A stretch of 64,000 nucleotides of DNA from Talpa occidentalis (Eukaryota; Chordata; Mammalia; Eulipotyphla; Talpidae), in contig NW_023605194.1 in the NCBI RefSeq assembly GCF_014898055.3, positions 62,349,361-62,413,360 of the forward strand, written 5' to 3'. Each line of letters begins with the position of its first letter. Within the stretch, counting starts at the first letter, position 1. The notes beneath the pieces are model-generated. The model did not search any database and was not told the origin of the DNA. It was given only the letters and a program-made list of their open reading frames with translations. The position numbers and the translations under genes were made by a program. Below, piece after piece: positions 21,280 through 33,338 of this stretch.

Positions 21280-22300
21280 AATCCAAAGAAATAATTACAG
21301 AGCATCATACAGAATAAGACGGCAGAGAAAGTCACCTCAATGGATGAATCAAGACAAAATCTTGGGAAAAATTTCTACTGTACCATAATTAACCAAACTG
21401 CCAGAAGAAGATTTCAGGGTAATAACCATAATGATACCTTAGTAGGTATCATTATGAACAATGTATAAACAAAATAAGAAAAGACAAAAAAAAGAAAAAA
21501 ACTCCAAATAAAAATCACAGAAATAAGGAATGCAATGATTGAAATTAAAATTTCAATAAAGACACTCACCAGTAGTCTCGATGAGGCCAAGAAATAAATC
21601 AAGAAGACAGAAATATGGTAGCAGAAACCATTCCAAAAAGTCAGCAAAAAGAGGAAAGAATTACAGAAAATTGAAACAACATAAGAGACTTATAAGACAG
21701 CATTAAGAGGAACAACATTCACATCAAAAGGGTTCCAGGAGAAGAGAGATAGAAAGCAACAGATATCCTATTTGAAGAAATAATAGTTGAGAATATCCCC
21801 AAACTGGGAAAGGAAACAGACATCAAGAACAAGGAAACTCAAAAATTTCCAAACAAAATAAATCTAAACAGACACATACCAAGACACATTATACTTACAA
21901 TGGCAAAAATTAAAGAGAAAGAGAAAACCCTTGAAGCAGCTAGAGAAAAACAGATTCACATATAAAGAAGCTCCATTAAGACTATTAGTAGAATTCTCAG
22001 CAGAAATCTTACAGACCAGGAGGGACTGGCATAGCATTTTCAACTGAAAGGAAAATACCTCCAACCAAGAATCCTCTGCTCAGCTAAGCTAACACTCAGA
22101 ATTGAAGGAGCAATAAAGATCTTTACAGACAAACAACAATTGAAGGAATTCATCTCCTCTAAGCTGATCAAACAGAATATATTAAAGGCACTTCTATAAA
22201 TGAAAAGAAATCAATTCGAAGCAGCATAACTCCAAAAACAGAAAATATGGGAGGCGGAGGGGTAAAAATGTATTGGTGTAAGGAGCTCAAGAATAACTTG
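21280..22300 (+). mobile_element. HAL1-like element (ORF1-only L1 derivative), degenerate
   Basis: A-rich sequence encodes broken ORF1p-type features: a coiled-coil-like stretch (21500-21700), a region corresponding to VPG...ILFEEIIVENIPKLGKETDIK (about 21725-21835), AKIKEKEKTLEAAREK (about 21902-21948), and QPRILCSAKLTLRIEGAIKIFTDKQQLKEFI (about 22060-22160). No ORF2 start follows, which fits HAL1 (half-L1). It also contains a perfect 13-bp inverted repeat at 21427-21456. Could be an L1 fragment truncated at ORF1. Confidence 0.55.
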
Positions 22301-23869
22301 TGTTTGAAACTGGATGTGATTAACTCCTAGCCTTTCCTAATAGATGCACATTCAAGGTCTTTTCATTAAAGAAATTCCAGAGGAATACTCAATCAAAATA
22401 ATTGGAGACACTGGGGTTGTTGTTGTGTACAAGTCATGGACCAAGAAAGGAAGAGTCAATAAAAACACTGTTTTTTTTTTCTCAAATTTAGAGTCAGAAC
22501 CAGTTCTGGGTAAGAAAACTAATTTCTTCATTCACTCAGTAAACATTTTGGGGGTCCCTGTTCCCCATATAAGTTTCAATTTTGTACATTGCAAATTAGA
22601 ATTGTTTTCAAATTGGCAATGAAATGTAAGCAAATTCACAAATCAAGGAAGTTTTTGTTTGAATGATAGGCCTAGGAATTCAGACTGAAAATCATAACTC
22701 CTCTCTGGGAAAACTTTTTGGCATCAGCTTCTATGGTGGTTACGCAGGGGTTAGTCATGGAGTCTCAAAGGAAATTAATGCTTCTGAAGGCTGACCTTTC
22801 AAACCGAAGTTTTGTCATTGCTCAAGACAGAGAAAAAGAAGATGCGAGACAAGATGTTTGTGTCACCAGACACAAGCAGTTAAAGAAATTAATTCACACA
22901 GAATGATGTTTGGAAGTGAAAATAGGTAGGACCAAGGTTGTAATAGTTGAAGAGCAGAGCAAGAGAAAATTTCATGCATGCCTCTGTAGTCCCGCTATTC
23001 CACTTTGCGGTTTATTTTTGTTTTAAAGGGAAAGCCACAAAACATAAAATGTCAGTCATCCCCAAAGCCCTTTCTCTCTCTTTTCCTTAAGATAGGAGAG
23101 CTGAGCTCATTATTCTTTTGTTTCTCTCGTGGGGTCTGGTTTCCCCTTGTATAATGAGCCAAACCTTAATAATAAATATTTTTATTCTCAAAATGTCACC
23201 CAAAGCACCCAAACATTCATTCTTTCAAATGACAATTACCCTTTCATGCAACATTAATTCTCCAAGGTTCTCAGGGGCTTCCCACACAAGATGTTGAAAC
23301 TGCCAACTCCATCCATACTGAGTGCAGAGCCAAAGTGAATCCTTTCCTGGAACCAAAGTGCTTCTTTCTGAACTTTGTTTACAGAATTTAATTTCTTCTC
23401 TCTTCAGTTCCAACAGAGCTTATGACAAAGATAAATGAACACATTCTTTAGCAATTCCAAGGTCAAGATCATAGGACAAAATGTCCAGATAGTTTGTTTC
23501 ATCTTATCAACATTTTGTGTACATGAATAAAGACTGCTACATTTCCCCGTATTAAGGTAGTCAAAATTGTGTCTGATTCAGGGGGAAAAAAAAAACCTTG
23601 GACTGAATTTTGTTTGTCTAGCCCACACCCTTGATGTGAAGGATGGAAATGCTTGACAAACCCTCCCCATCTGCCTGTAATCTTCACAGGCTCATATTCA
23701 TTTCTCCATGCCTTCTTCTTCTGACCTAACACCTGTTGAGTTGTAGGCACAGGATAGTGCCTTGGTTGTAGGCATAGGATAGTGCCAGCATAAGTCTCCC
23801 TGTGGCCAAGATTTCTCAGCAGCAGTGACATTCCCTTGAGAGAGTCTCTGAGGGTCACAAGTATGACGG
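22301..23869. other. Unassigned intergenic DNA with a short tandem duplication
   Basis: No gene recognised; frames at 22344-22622 and 22718-22906 lack similarity I know. A roughly 24-bp imperfect tandem repeat (TTGTAGGCACAGGATAGTGCC / TTGTAGGCATAGGATAGTGCC) lies at about 23740-23787. Confidence 0.4.
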
Positions 23870-24050
23870 AAAAGGTCTAGATTTGGAGTTAGCAATCTAG
23901 TTGAACAAGTAAGTCTCAATAATGTTAGCTTTGTCATCTGTATTATAGGGATAAATTTCCATATCCATAGTTGCAGTAAAAATTAAGTTAAATGAAGAAT
24001 AGGAAATAACCAAAATGGTACCCTATGCAAAGGAAATTCCTAATAAATGA
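23870..24050 (+). mobile_element. MIR fragment (ancient tRNA-derived SINE)
   Basis: Diverged match to the MIR order: GTCATCTGTATTATAGGGATAA (from TCATCTGTAAAATGGGGATAA), AAATTAAGTTAAATGA, then the CCTAATAAATGATGTTT end. Confidence 0.5.
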
Positions 24051-24619
24051 TGTTTAAATTAATATTTCTAAAAGAAAAGGCATCCTGAACAATGACCACA
24101 ATGTTATATAATATTTGCAAAACTCCAAGAGATTAGGCAGCCTGAATTATTTATCAATATCTGTCTCCTTTCTTACTTTGAGAAAAACTGAATGTTCTAT
24201 AATTTTACTAAAATAAGCACATATTATTTTTTTCAAATTACATAGGCTCCAAGTGGTATTGCTAGGAACATTATCAAAGGAGCATTTAAACATATGTTTT
24301 TCTCCCAAAGGAACACACAAAAAATCTGAAATTTCAAATCTAACATATTAACATAAAGTTAATATGAAATCAACACAGTACAATGTTTCTAGTCAAAGGT
24401 CCTATTTATTATTTTCAATCCAAACACTTTACAAATCTGAAAATAGGTTGATTATATTTTAAATATCACTTTGGTCTATTTGGTTAAAAGATTATGATAT
24501 CTGGCTAGGCTTTTTTTCCCAAAGTCAAAATCATTCTCTGAGGAAGATCAAACCACTCACTGTCTTCACCAGCCAAGATTATAAAGGCAACACTGCACAT
24601 CTGTTCTTTATTTCTAAAA

Positions 24620-25620
24620 GATCACTAGTGAAATATAACATACTTACAGAAAACTGTCTACATGATAAGTGTACAGCTAAAATAAATTTCATACCAAATT
24701 AACCAGCACCTAAATCAAAAGCTCAGAATACCAGGATCTCAGATTCCCCCTGGTGACCCATCCCCAGTGCTGCCCATCCAAAGGCGATTTGATAAAAGAA
24801 GGAACGTCACCAGTTTTCACAAGCTTCAGAAAATGACACAAATAAGTGCTCTTCATTGGTCTTGCTTCTGTTGCTCAACATTATGTTTGTGAGACTCATT
24901 CACATTTTGGCATTTATCTGTAGATCAGTGTAGAATTTCATTATGTGACTATTGTACAAATTGTTTACGTATCGAACTGACACATCAAGAGGAGTTTTTC
25001 CTTCTAGTTTTTGGTTTTTACAAACAATTCTGCAATAGTCATTCTAATGCTTGATTTTGATGAGCATATGTGTGCATTCCTTTTGGTAGTATACCTAGAA
25101 ATTAAAAATTACTATTAAACATTAAAAATTAAAAAATAAGGGCCTCCCTTGTGGTGCAGCTGTTGAGCGCTGGACTGTGAAGCTGCCCACAGCCTCTGCA
25201 GCATCTGTTCCATCCCCAGCTTCTGGTGAGGGTCCCACATGGCGCGCAGACCTTTCCTGCCATGCTGCTGCTCCCCTCAGCAATGTATTTCGTCAGTCTG
25301 CCTGTTCTGTTCCCTGCTCTGTCTCTCGTGAATTTTCTCACCCTCCTGTGCCCAGTGCTTGTATAAATAAATAAATAAATAAATCTTTAAAAAAAATAAA
25401 AAATTATCATAGTAAGTAATGTTCGACTATTATTCAAAAAAGCTGTACCAAAATAGATTCCTATTTCCAGTTTATGAGCATTCTGATGGATCCACATCCT
25501 CATTAATACTTGGTGTTACCAATTCTTTTCATATTAGTCATTCTTTTGAGTATGTGGTGCCATTTTATGGGAATTAGTATTTATTCAAACAGATGTATTT
25601 GTACAAAGAAAAGAAGTTAT
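24620..25620 (-). mobile_element. Ancient L1 (L1ME-type) fragment, minus strand, split by a SINE
   Basis: Resembles the antisense of an L1M/L1ME 3' region: AACATACTTACAGAAAACTG, CCCCCTGGTGACCCATCCCC, TTTTTACAAACAATTCTGCAATAG and later CATCCTCATTAATACTTGGTG. Highly decayed; family given from memory. Confidence 0.5.
25140..25398 (+). mobile_element. tRNA-derived SINE, type B
   Basis: GGGCCTCCCTTGTGGTGCAG head, B-box-like TGTTCCATCCC, TATAAATAAATAAATAAATAAATC then TTTAAAAAAA. A-rich flanks (ATTAAAAAATAA) make the TSD ambiguous. Confidence 0.9.
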
Positions 25621-26049
25621 AACACCCTGTCTTAAATATGTGCAATTGGAGAGTACACTTTTAGGATCCAGTATTGAGCTCTCACAAAGATGAGCTGCCT
25701 ACATATTCTTCATGAAGTACAGGCACATTTGACCCAACGTGGATGTGAGCAACTGGCCATAACCTAGAGTTTTTGAGACCAAAGCTCAGATGAATTGAAG
25801 CCACAAATGAGATGGTTAGCTTTCCGCAAAGTAATGCTATTCCGGTCCACAAGTGGCCCAGCTAGTGTTTGCTAGCAACTTGTAAATAGAGAGCAGACAT
25901 TCTCGTGGGCCATGGAAATGGGTCACCACAAAGTCCTAAGGAAGATCAGAAAAACTCAAATTATGAGCTTTCTTAGAGATTCTTATATAAAATTCATCAT
26001 GACATACTTGATATAATAATTCCTCTTATTATACTAGTATTCTTATTAA
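25621..26049. other. Unassigned intergenic DNA
   Basis: Nothing recognised. Confidence 0.4.
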
Positions 26050-26280
26050 GTATAGTGATCCAGGCTGTGATAACCTGACACCTGGGTCTGCTACTTACTA
26101 GCTATTTGTCCTTGCCCATTTTTTAGCCTCTCTGTGCCCCATCCCCTGATATGTAAAATGTAGATAATCATGGTACCTACTCAAATGGTTATTGTGAAGA
26201 TTAAACATGAGTTAAATGAGTTATATAATATAGTTGCAATAGAGCCTAGCACATGGTAGTCATTGTATAAATATTTACCA
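26050..26280 (+). mobile_element. MIR element
   Basis: Clear MIR layout: CTGGGTCTGCTACTTACTAGC, TTTAGCCTCTCTGTGCC, TATGTAAAATGTAGATAATC, GAAGATTAAACATGAGTTAA, CCTAGCACATGGTAGTC. Confidence 0.8.
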
Positions 26281-27179
26281 TGATCTCATAGTATTATGTC
26301 ATGAAACCATACTCTAATATATAACTCTCAAATAGTCCTCAAAATCTGGCAACATAAGTGGTGATATTCTCCTCCAGAGAAGCCTGTGGGCAAAGGAAAA
26401 GTTAGCAGCTTTAGAAAGAGTCAGGAGTCAGAAACTGCCAAAACAGTTGTGCTGATTAGTATGACTTCTTGGATCTCCTGCATCTGTGAGTTTGTCTAAC
26501 TCTGATATAAAGGTTGGGAAGTAAATCTTAGACTAAAAGTAAGTTTTCAAATAAGAATGAGCTATCTGGGCTTGCTGACTACCTACTCTTGGGATTTCAT
26601 GCCTATTTCAGGGTGAAATAGATCATCTGGTCAGATAGAGAAGGCCAATCCTAGGGGAATATATCTGAAAGTTAATAAAGAAGAAAGATTTGTCTACTTA
26701 AGCAGTTGTATTTATTTGGAGACATTATAAAAAAATAAGAGAAAACCCAACTCAAAATTACTCAATGATAAAGAGAAAGTTAATGTGGATAATGGGTCTC
26801 AGGCATGTTTTGGTCAGTACTCTAACCCAATTTTTCTGAAGTTGTTTCAGCAATGTCCTCATCCATGCCTGAAGAGAAGTGCCAGCAGACTGTCAGCTAT
26901 GTGCTCCCTTGTACCTGGGGCTGGCACACACAGGAGATCCTTTCAAAAAGACAAGCTTAAAAACTAACCCTTGATAGCTTACTACAGAACTGAAGCACCA
27001 AAGGAGGGAAATGGTGGAAGGCTGTTAACAACAAGGAGGGAAGAAAATACAATGGAATGTATTGTGGACTTTGGGTGATTTGGTGGTGGGTGCACTATGG
27101 TGGTGGTAATACCTGAAGGGGGTATCCCAATAATACTTCAACTAAAAATAAATAAATTTAACTTAAAAAATAATTGATT
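26281..27179. other. Unassigned intergenic DNA
   Basis: No gene or named repeat. A short 60-codon frame at 26785-26967 has no support. G/T-rich patch GGTGATTTGGTGGTGGGTGC near 27075. Confidence 0.4.
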
Positions 27180-27345
27180 TGCTTCACAGGAGAGGCAATA
27201 ATGAATGAGTGGAAAAACAGGAAGATTTGTATTTGGACTCCACCACAATCTAGCCATGTGACTTGATTGTCTCATGTATAAATTGGGTAATAGTTCCTAC
27301 CATTTCAGTGGTTATGAATATAAAGGAGCTATTTTATGTGACATG
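27180..27345 (+). mobile_element. Probable MIR fragment
   Basis: CTAGCCATGTGACTTGATTG, TCTCATGTATAAATTGGGTAATAG, CAGTGGTTATGAATATAAAGGAG follow the MIR pattern, diverged. Confidence 0.55.
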
Positions 27346-27354
27346 ATTAGCATA

Positions 27355-27760
27355 CACTTGTATTGCTGTGTAACAAATCACTGCAAAATATAGTATCTGG
27401 AAACAGGAACATTTATTATCTCACTGGTTCTATAGTTCAAGAGCCGGCAAGTGGGTCTCACCAGACTGCATTCAAGGTGTCAGCTGAGGTACAATTACCC
27501 ATAGGTTCATGCTGGTGAGGATCCACTTCCAAGGTCACTCATATGCCCACTGGCAGGTATCAGTAGGATCCACTTCCAAGCTTTCACATGAGTCTTTGTG
27601 AGAGCAGTCTCATCAAATTACTGAATAGTCCCACAAGCAGACAGAGAGAGAACTAGCACAAGTCACAGTGATTTTATGAACTAATTTCAGAAATTGTACA
27701 CTATCGCTTCGTTCTGTTTATTGAAAGTGGCTCCTGCTCATTTTCTTGAGGCAAGACTGT
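27355..27760 (+). repeat. Old interspersed repeat, family not named
   Basis: TGTATTGCTGTGTAACAAATC and GGAACATTTATTATCTCACTGG belong to a widespread eutherian repeat type that I recognise by its TGTAACAAATTACC-like start, but I cannot give its name safely. It contains an internal direct repeat, TAGGATCCACTTCCAAG (near 27518 and 27567). Confidence 0.45.
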
Positions 27761-27839
27761 ATAACGACCTGAATCTGAGGAAGTAGAAAACTGAGAACAT
27801 TTAGAGGCTTCCAATCACTGAGCAATAACTTATAATAAC

Positions 27840-28060
27840 ATAGCTGAAATTAATATGGTTTACTTCCTGCCAGGGAAGGTATTTTATAAATATAATCTAT
27901 TAATTCTCACACAGTCCCTGAGGAGGTAGAATTTTTCACTTCTTCTAATGGATGAGGAAACAGGCAGAGAGAGGTTAAGTGGCCATAGGAAAGTCTCACA
28001 GTCACCATGTAGCATTCTGAGGCTTCCAAACATGATAATCTGACCCCAAGAATTATGGTC
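27840..28060 (-). mobile_element. MIR element, minus strand
   Basis: GGATGAGGAAACAGGCAGAGAG, GGTTAAGTGGCC and AAGTCTCACAGTCACC are the antisense of the MIR core and tail. Confidence 0.7.
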
Positions 28061-29688
28061 TTAACCTCAATGCTGAAATTCCTCTCAGGGAAAGGCTTAG
28101 TAAAATGGTAGCGGTTGTCATGAAGTGCAGGGATAACAAATGAACCGAGAATAGCGAAAGAATAGGAAGGAATGAAACAGAGTAGAAGAATGTTCCACTC
28201 AAGTGACTGAGAAAAGCTGAAATTTCACAACTAAGAGAAAACAGTAATTTCCTGTGGGTTGAATCCAGGGATTGGGACCATCAGGAGAGCATTGTTGAGG
28301 TTTAATGGCATGGTTTTGACTCAGAAGGGGAAGAGAGTATCGTTGCATTATGACGTAGGACAGCATCCTAGCAGATATCTGGGCCAGCTTTTGGGGGTTC
28401 TTAACCATTTGCAACAATAATGTGTTTTTTCTATAACTTGGGAAATTTCTGGGTAACAGTTTTGACCTTGGGCTCCCAGACTAATATATTGTTTGGGGCT
28501 ATAGAAAAAAAAATGTGTATTTACTAAAATGACAAGTATCCTTTCTCCTTTCTTCTTATTCCTATATTTTTAAATATTGTTTCAAAAAAAGATCCATGAC
28601 TCAGAAGTCAAGCTTGTATCACATCCAGAAAGGAAATAAAGGTTCTTCACATGGCACCTGGCAAAATGTCCCACCACGCAGAACTTGGGACTATTTGTGG
28701 TCATTCTAACAAAAATGAGCTAATAAGGCATGAACCTGAAGCCTCTCCCTTCTAAGCTAAACATATGATGAGAACATTTGGTTAGAGGACAGGAAACAGC
28801 AGATAAAGTCAATTGCATTTGTACTCATGCTCACTAGTTACACCCAAAAGGAGAGTTCAAAAGGAAGCCACAGCTGGTGTTCAGATAATCAGCCAACAGT
28901 ACTAGCAAAGTCGTAACAGAAAATAATGTAGGTCCTTTACCTTTGTCTAACTAGAGCCAAGATTATGCAGTAGGGATGTACGGTAACATTTACATGACCA
29001 ACATTTTCAAGATGTTTTCTTCATAAAATGACTCACTTTCAGAAATGCAATATTTTTAAGATTGAATTCTTTTGAAGTTACTAAATTGTATTCAAAAGTG
29101 TTGTTTAATTAAGTCTTCTAAATCTTCAGGGTTTACATTCATGAGAGGTTTGCTTCAGAATTTGCAGTCATGAGAGGTTCACAGAACTGAAAATATTTGA
29201 GGGTGACATTGGAGTCAGCCTAGATCTGAGAAGTACTCTTTAGGGGATAAGGACAGTAGGAGGTCACACTGCTGCTAGTAAAATAAAGTTTTACTTGACC
29301 ATATTTCTGAATGATCAGAAATATGATGGGGACAAGAATTAGGGTGAATGTATTACAGAATGTGTTTCTTTCCTTAGCTAGTTAAGGAAGAAAGATGCAC
29401 AAGAAAATCCTCCTTCAGAAGTCTTTACCTTGTATTTATTTCATTTCCCTTTTCCCAGTTCCAATGAACTTCTTTACATCTGAAGACAATTTGAGATCAA
29501 AGTTCTAGTAATGGTGTGGGATCTTAGAAATATTGAAAATTGTGGAATTCTCTGATTTTTTGAGTACTATTGTATCACTAACTCACATTTCATCACCTCT
29601 GTCAGTATGAAGCATTTAAATAAAAACTGTTTGAGGACAGAGTTCAGTCTACAACTTTGCATTCCCTGCTTTGCTCAAAATGCTCCAT
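28061..29688. other. Unassigned intergenic DNA
   Basis: No gene, RNA or repeat identified. A 15-bp direct repeat, GTCATGAGAGGTT-like, lies near 29140-29177 (TTCATGAGAGGTT / GTCATGAGAGGTT). Confidence 0.4.
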
Positions 29689-29705
29689 AAGTTGTCAAGA
29701 ATTTT

Positions 29706-29924
29706 TTTTAAAGATAAGATATTTTTAATATTTTATTTTATATAATTCTTACATCGTTTTTCATTTTTGCACAATATATGCATTTTCATTTTGGTTATAT
29801 TACTCATACAATTGCACCCCCCCCTTATTCTGACCCTAATCTTTCCTCTCCCTGCCTCCCCCCCCCCCATAGTGTGTCTCTGGTTTATAGTTGCTTGTTG
29901 ATTTTGATTTATACTTGTATTAAT
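29706..29924 (-). mobile_element. L1 3' end, severely 5'-truncated, older subfamily
   Basis: Antisense A-rich tail, C-runs (antisense G-tract) and GTGTGTCTCTGGTTTATAG. Perfect TSD AGTTGTCAAGAATTTT (29690-29705 and 29925-29940). About 220 bp. Confidence 0.9.
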
Positions 29925-30129
29925 TAGTTGTCAAGAATTTTGATGGTAATTGATAACATTTTCTAGTATGAGGGCAAGATACTTACACAAGATGCCTACA
30001 TCCTCCACTTCTCACAACCCGAAAAAAATCAGACCCAAACACTGGGTTCAGAAGCACCCAAGAAAGGTTCTTTTGTTGTCCTGGTTGATTCATAAAAGCC
30101 TGTCTATCTGTCAGTCAGTCTGTCTATCT

Positions 30130-30195
30130 AGACACAGTCCTAGGTGCTGAGTATCAAAAGATAAACAAGAGACAATACCTTCCCCAAAGAGGCAT
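30130..30195 (-). mobile_element. L2 fragment
   Basis: CAGTCCTAGGTGCTGAGTATCAAAAG and the following ATAAACAAGAGACAATACC match the antisense of the L2 3' end. Confidence 0.5.
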
Positions 30196-30237
30196 CTTCT
30201 TTTTAAACACTAAAAACATGATTTAGGGCCTCCCCGG

Positions 30238-30301
30238 TGGCGCAGCGGTTCAGCGCTGGGTTGCGAAGCTGCCCGCAGCCTCTGGGCGCCGGTTCGATCC
30301 C
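30238..30301 (+). promoter_or_regulatory. RNA polymerase III internal promoter (A and B boxes) of the SINE
   Basis: A box TGGCGCAGCGG (30238-30248) and B box GGTTCGATCCC (30291-30301), tRNA-like spacing. Representative of the promoter in the other SINEs, most of which have point changes in the B box. Confidence 0.85.
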
Positions 30302-30473
30302 CGGGTGCTCCCCAGCCACCGGAGGAGGGTCCCACATGGTGCGCAGACCTCTCCTGCCGCCCGCTGCTCCCCTCAGCAGTGTACTTTGGTCCTTCTGCCT
30401 GCTCTGCTCCCCGCTCTGGCTCTGGTGAATTCTCTCACCCTCCCGCGCTTCTGACTGTACCCAGTGCATGTAT

Positions 30474-30500
30474 AAACAAACAAACAAACAAACAAACAAA

Positions 30501-30531
<31 letters not shown>

Positions 30532-30533
30532 AA
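30474..30533 (+). repeat. Microsatellite (AAAC)n(AAAT)n
   Basis: About seven AAAC units followed by about eight AAAT units, expanded from the SINE tail. Confidence 0.95.
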
Positions 30534-30559
30534 CATGCCTCTATAAAAAAAAGATTTAA

Positions 30560-31010
30560 TTTTATGAAGTCATTTTTTTATTTTCATTTGCAAGAAATAC
30601 ATGTTTCCTACAACAATGTGCATCTATAATCGAATAAACAAATAGCACTCAAAATCTTTTACTTGAGAGAATCTGTTTTATCTTTGCAAATGAAAAATAG
30701 TACATGTAAATAGGCAGCCATAGAACAAATGTAATAATAAATACAGACACTTCAAAAAAGGCCCTAAGACTGAAAACGGGGGTTCCAGATCTATTTTCTT
30801 GCTTGCTAGGCACATAAACTCTGGCAAGTCATCTGTAAATGGTAAATGAAAATTGCCTAACATTAGTGTGGATTCAGCACTTGGCCTATAGTAAGTGAGC
30901 AGTAAATATTTCTTAAATCACTGAATGGATACAAAATACCTTTTCATTCTCTTAGCATATGAAGAACCTGAGAGATCATCCTTTGGGATAATGCATGTGA
31001 AATCATTCCA
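30560..31010 (+). other. Mostly unassigned; diverged MIR likely at about 30780-30925
   Basis: TCTGGCAAGTCATCTGTAAATGG and CACTTGGCCTATAGTAAGTGAG resemble MIR with an internal deletion. The rest is unassigned. Confidence 0.4.
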
Positions 31011-31011
31011 T

Positions 31012-31125
31012 TGATGCATTCATTCATTCATTCATTCATTCAATCAACAAATATATTTTGAGCATCTATTATATGTCAGCCCCTGTGCTGAACTATATGG
31101 ATCAGGTGGTGAATAGACAAACTGA
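31012..31125 (-). mobile_element. L2 3' end with (TGAA)n tail, minus strand
   Basis: (ATTC)n at about 31017-31041, then AACAAATATATTTTGAGCATC and TATTATATGTCAGCCCCTGTG: the antisense of the L2 3' terminus. Confidence 0.75.
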
Positions 31126-31399
31126 CCCAATGTGGAGAGAGGTTAATATGAGATTATTTCAGAAATCTGGGTAATATTTGAAGTATTACATTTATTTTAA
31201 AGATGACTCCAAACAATACGCTATTTAGCCCTGGAACTATTTTTATCACCTTTCATCATGAGTAGAGAATGGCGAGATCAACAATTTTGAGAAATTGTAC
31301 TTGTTTTCATCTATTGATATTATAATTTTGCTTCTTTTATTTGCGTCATTTTGTATCTTCTCTATAGTTTTTAGTCAATTCATCTTCATTGGAACTAAT

Positions 31400-31648
31400 T
31401 TTTTTTAAGATTTATTTATGGTAGAACTAGGGTGTAAGCTAGAGGTGCAGTGGAGTGTGAGAGGATTCACCAGAGACCAAGTGGGGAGCAGAACAGGAGA
31501 TCTACTGAAATACACTGCTGAAGCAAGCAGCAGGTGAGACAGGAGAGGTCTGCTGTGCAGATGTGGGTTAGCTCCCTGGCCAGGGATCAAACTCAGGTCA
31601 TAGAGATGACAGCACTAAGACTTACTTCCTATGTCACCAAGGAAGCCC
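31400..31648 (-). mobile_element. tRNA-derived SINE, type A, diverged
   Basis: Minus strand from GGGCTTCCTTGGTGACATAGG to CCATAAATAAATCTTAAAAA. TSD GGAACTAAT (31391-31399) / AGAACTAAT (31649-31657). Confidence 0.85.
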
Positions 31649-31659
31649 AGAACTAATGT

Positions 31660-33140
31660 TTTTAAAGGTAATCTTCAAAAATGTTTTATATTCTTATAGC
31701 TCAGTCAAAAATCTGACACAGATCATGTGTTGAAACCCAGTCTGGAATGCCCCTCACTATTCTGAATGTAATAATCTATTAGGACCCCAGATCTGAGGGA
31801 CATTCAGAGAAAGGTCCTCCTGAGGGGGAGACTGCAGAGCAATATGATGGGAGGGTTTAGCCTCAGGATAGTAGCTATTTACTCACAATGTAAAGTACCA
31901 CTTTAACATTTCCATAGTGACACGGTCATGCCCGATGCTAAACCAGGCATCTGCATAGCCCGTCGGAGGCTACTGCAGAGCTCCATGTAATGCTTACTTT
32001 TAGAAATACTTGGCTTTCATATACTCTTCAGAATGAAACTGGTCACCTTTATAACCCACCCAGGTATGGAATTATATACACGCTCTTGACTTTTTGTCAA
32101 AGTGGAAACTTCTAGTTTGGTTCATACCTAAAATTGAGTAGAAATTACAGACTTTTGTTATTTCCCATTCTCTTTGGAAATGGTGATTAAAAAATTTTGT
32201 ACCTTCTTTGATATTCATTACACTGATGAAATGAATTTCCCCAAATGGCAAGTCATGAACTAAAAATTCTAAACTGACATTTCATTTACTGTTATAGCTT
32301 GTTTATTTAGACCATTATTTATTTTTTCAGATAGTATTGGTTGCTTCTGGTTGTTTGGAATATGAGGAAGATATCTGAAGGTCAAAGCAGAAGAGGAGGC
32401 TCACTGTGTTGTGAAGGATTAGGAAATACTTGGAGAGACCATAAGTTTCAAGTTGAGTGGCCTTGGAAGGGGCACTTAGAGATAAGATGCAAGCCAAGCA
32501 CAATATGGCCACTTCATGAGGATAGTTATTCAGCTGGGTGAGTTGCTCTTTCAGTAGTTTGAGGAAGAGTTCACCGAGAACTCAACTGAGAAGGACCAAG
32601 AGAACAAGAAATTATCATGAGGAAAATAATGAAGAAAACAATTGTGCTTCACTTGCATTTCTGTTTTGGCTTCAGATTGATGGTCAGTTCCAATTATAAT
32701 TTATTAAACATAATGAAAAGGTTTTGACAATGCTGACAAAATGAAATGGGAATTTCAACCTATTGAAATAAAATTAATGTCCCTTTTTTTCTCCCTTCTC
32801 TGTCATTTTATTTCTTCTTCTCTGCCTAATCCCTCACCTCCTCCAATTCTTCCTTTCCCTTTGTGCCCTTTTGTCTTCTTTCTCTTTTCTTTCTCTATAT
32901 GAATGGACAGTTCCATTGACTCCCCCAAAGTTTAAGTCCCAAGTGTAACACCCATCTGTGTTCTCTATAAATTTAATTTTATTGGTAACCAAAGTGTATC
33001 TAGAACCTAATACATCTGAACATATAACCACAATATTTGGCAACACTTTCCTCATTTTCTAGCATTACCCATGTCTACTCACCAACCCCTACCCGAGGAA
33101 TACACAAACACAACCTGTGGGTGTAAACAAAGGGAACTCT
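31660..33140. other. Unassigned intergenic DNA
   Basis: No gene seen. A pyrimidine-rich stretch lies at 32785-32900. Short frames on both strands are unsupported. Confidence 0.4.
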
Positions 33141-33149
33141 GTTACTTGC

Positions 33150-33255
33150 TGATTTGTAGACTGTAACAGACCATCAGTGCTCTCACCACTGTTTCCCCAC
33201 TTCCTAGCATAGTGCTTATCATAGAAGAAGCACCTAGAAAAAAATCTTGAATGGA
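33150..33255 (+). mobile_element. L2 3' end fragment
   Basis: CTAGCATAGTGCTTATCATAGAAGAAGCACC...CTTGAATGG fits the L2 end pattern, diverged. Confidence 0.45.
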
Positions 33256-33338
33256 TTATGAAACATTCAAACATATGGAGTCTAAATGTAGACTTTCTGC
33301 AGGGTCACATTTTCATGGAGAAGCTTTAGTTGCCCATA

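Larger units (their letters stand above)
30226..30550 (+). mobile_element. tRNA-derived SINE, type B, CpG-rich, with expanded tail
   Basis: Best-preserved type B head in the window. The A-box-like TGGCGCAGCGG lies at 30238-30248 and a perfect B box GGTTCGATCCC at 30291-30301, 42 nt apart. The body retains many CpGs, suggesting a fairly recent insertion. The tail has grown into (AAAC)n(AAAT)n at about 30474-30530. The TSD is blurred by the A-rich tail (candidate GATTTA). It shares the extra GGTGCTCCCCAGCCACCGGA segment with the copy at 4113. Confidence 0.93.

Noticed and set aside
29140..29177. Short direct repeat considered as an insertion scar
   Set aside because: The intervening bases are not A-rich and match no mobile element; likely chance or a tiny duplication.
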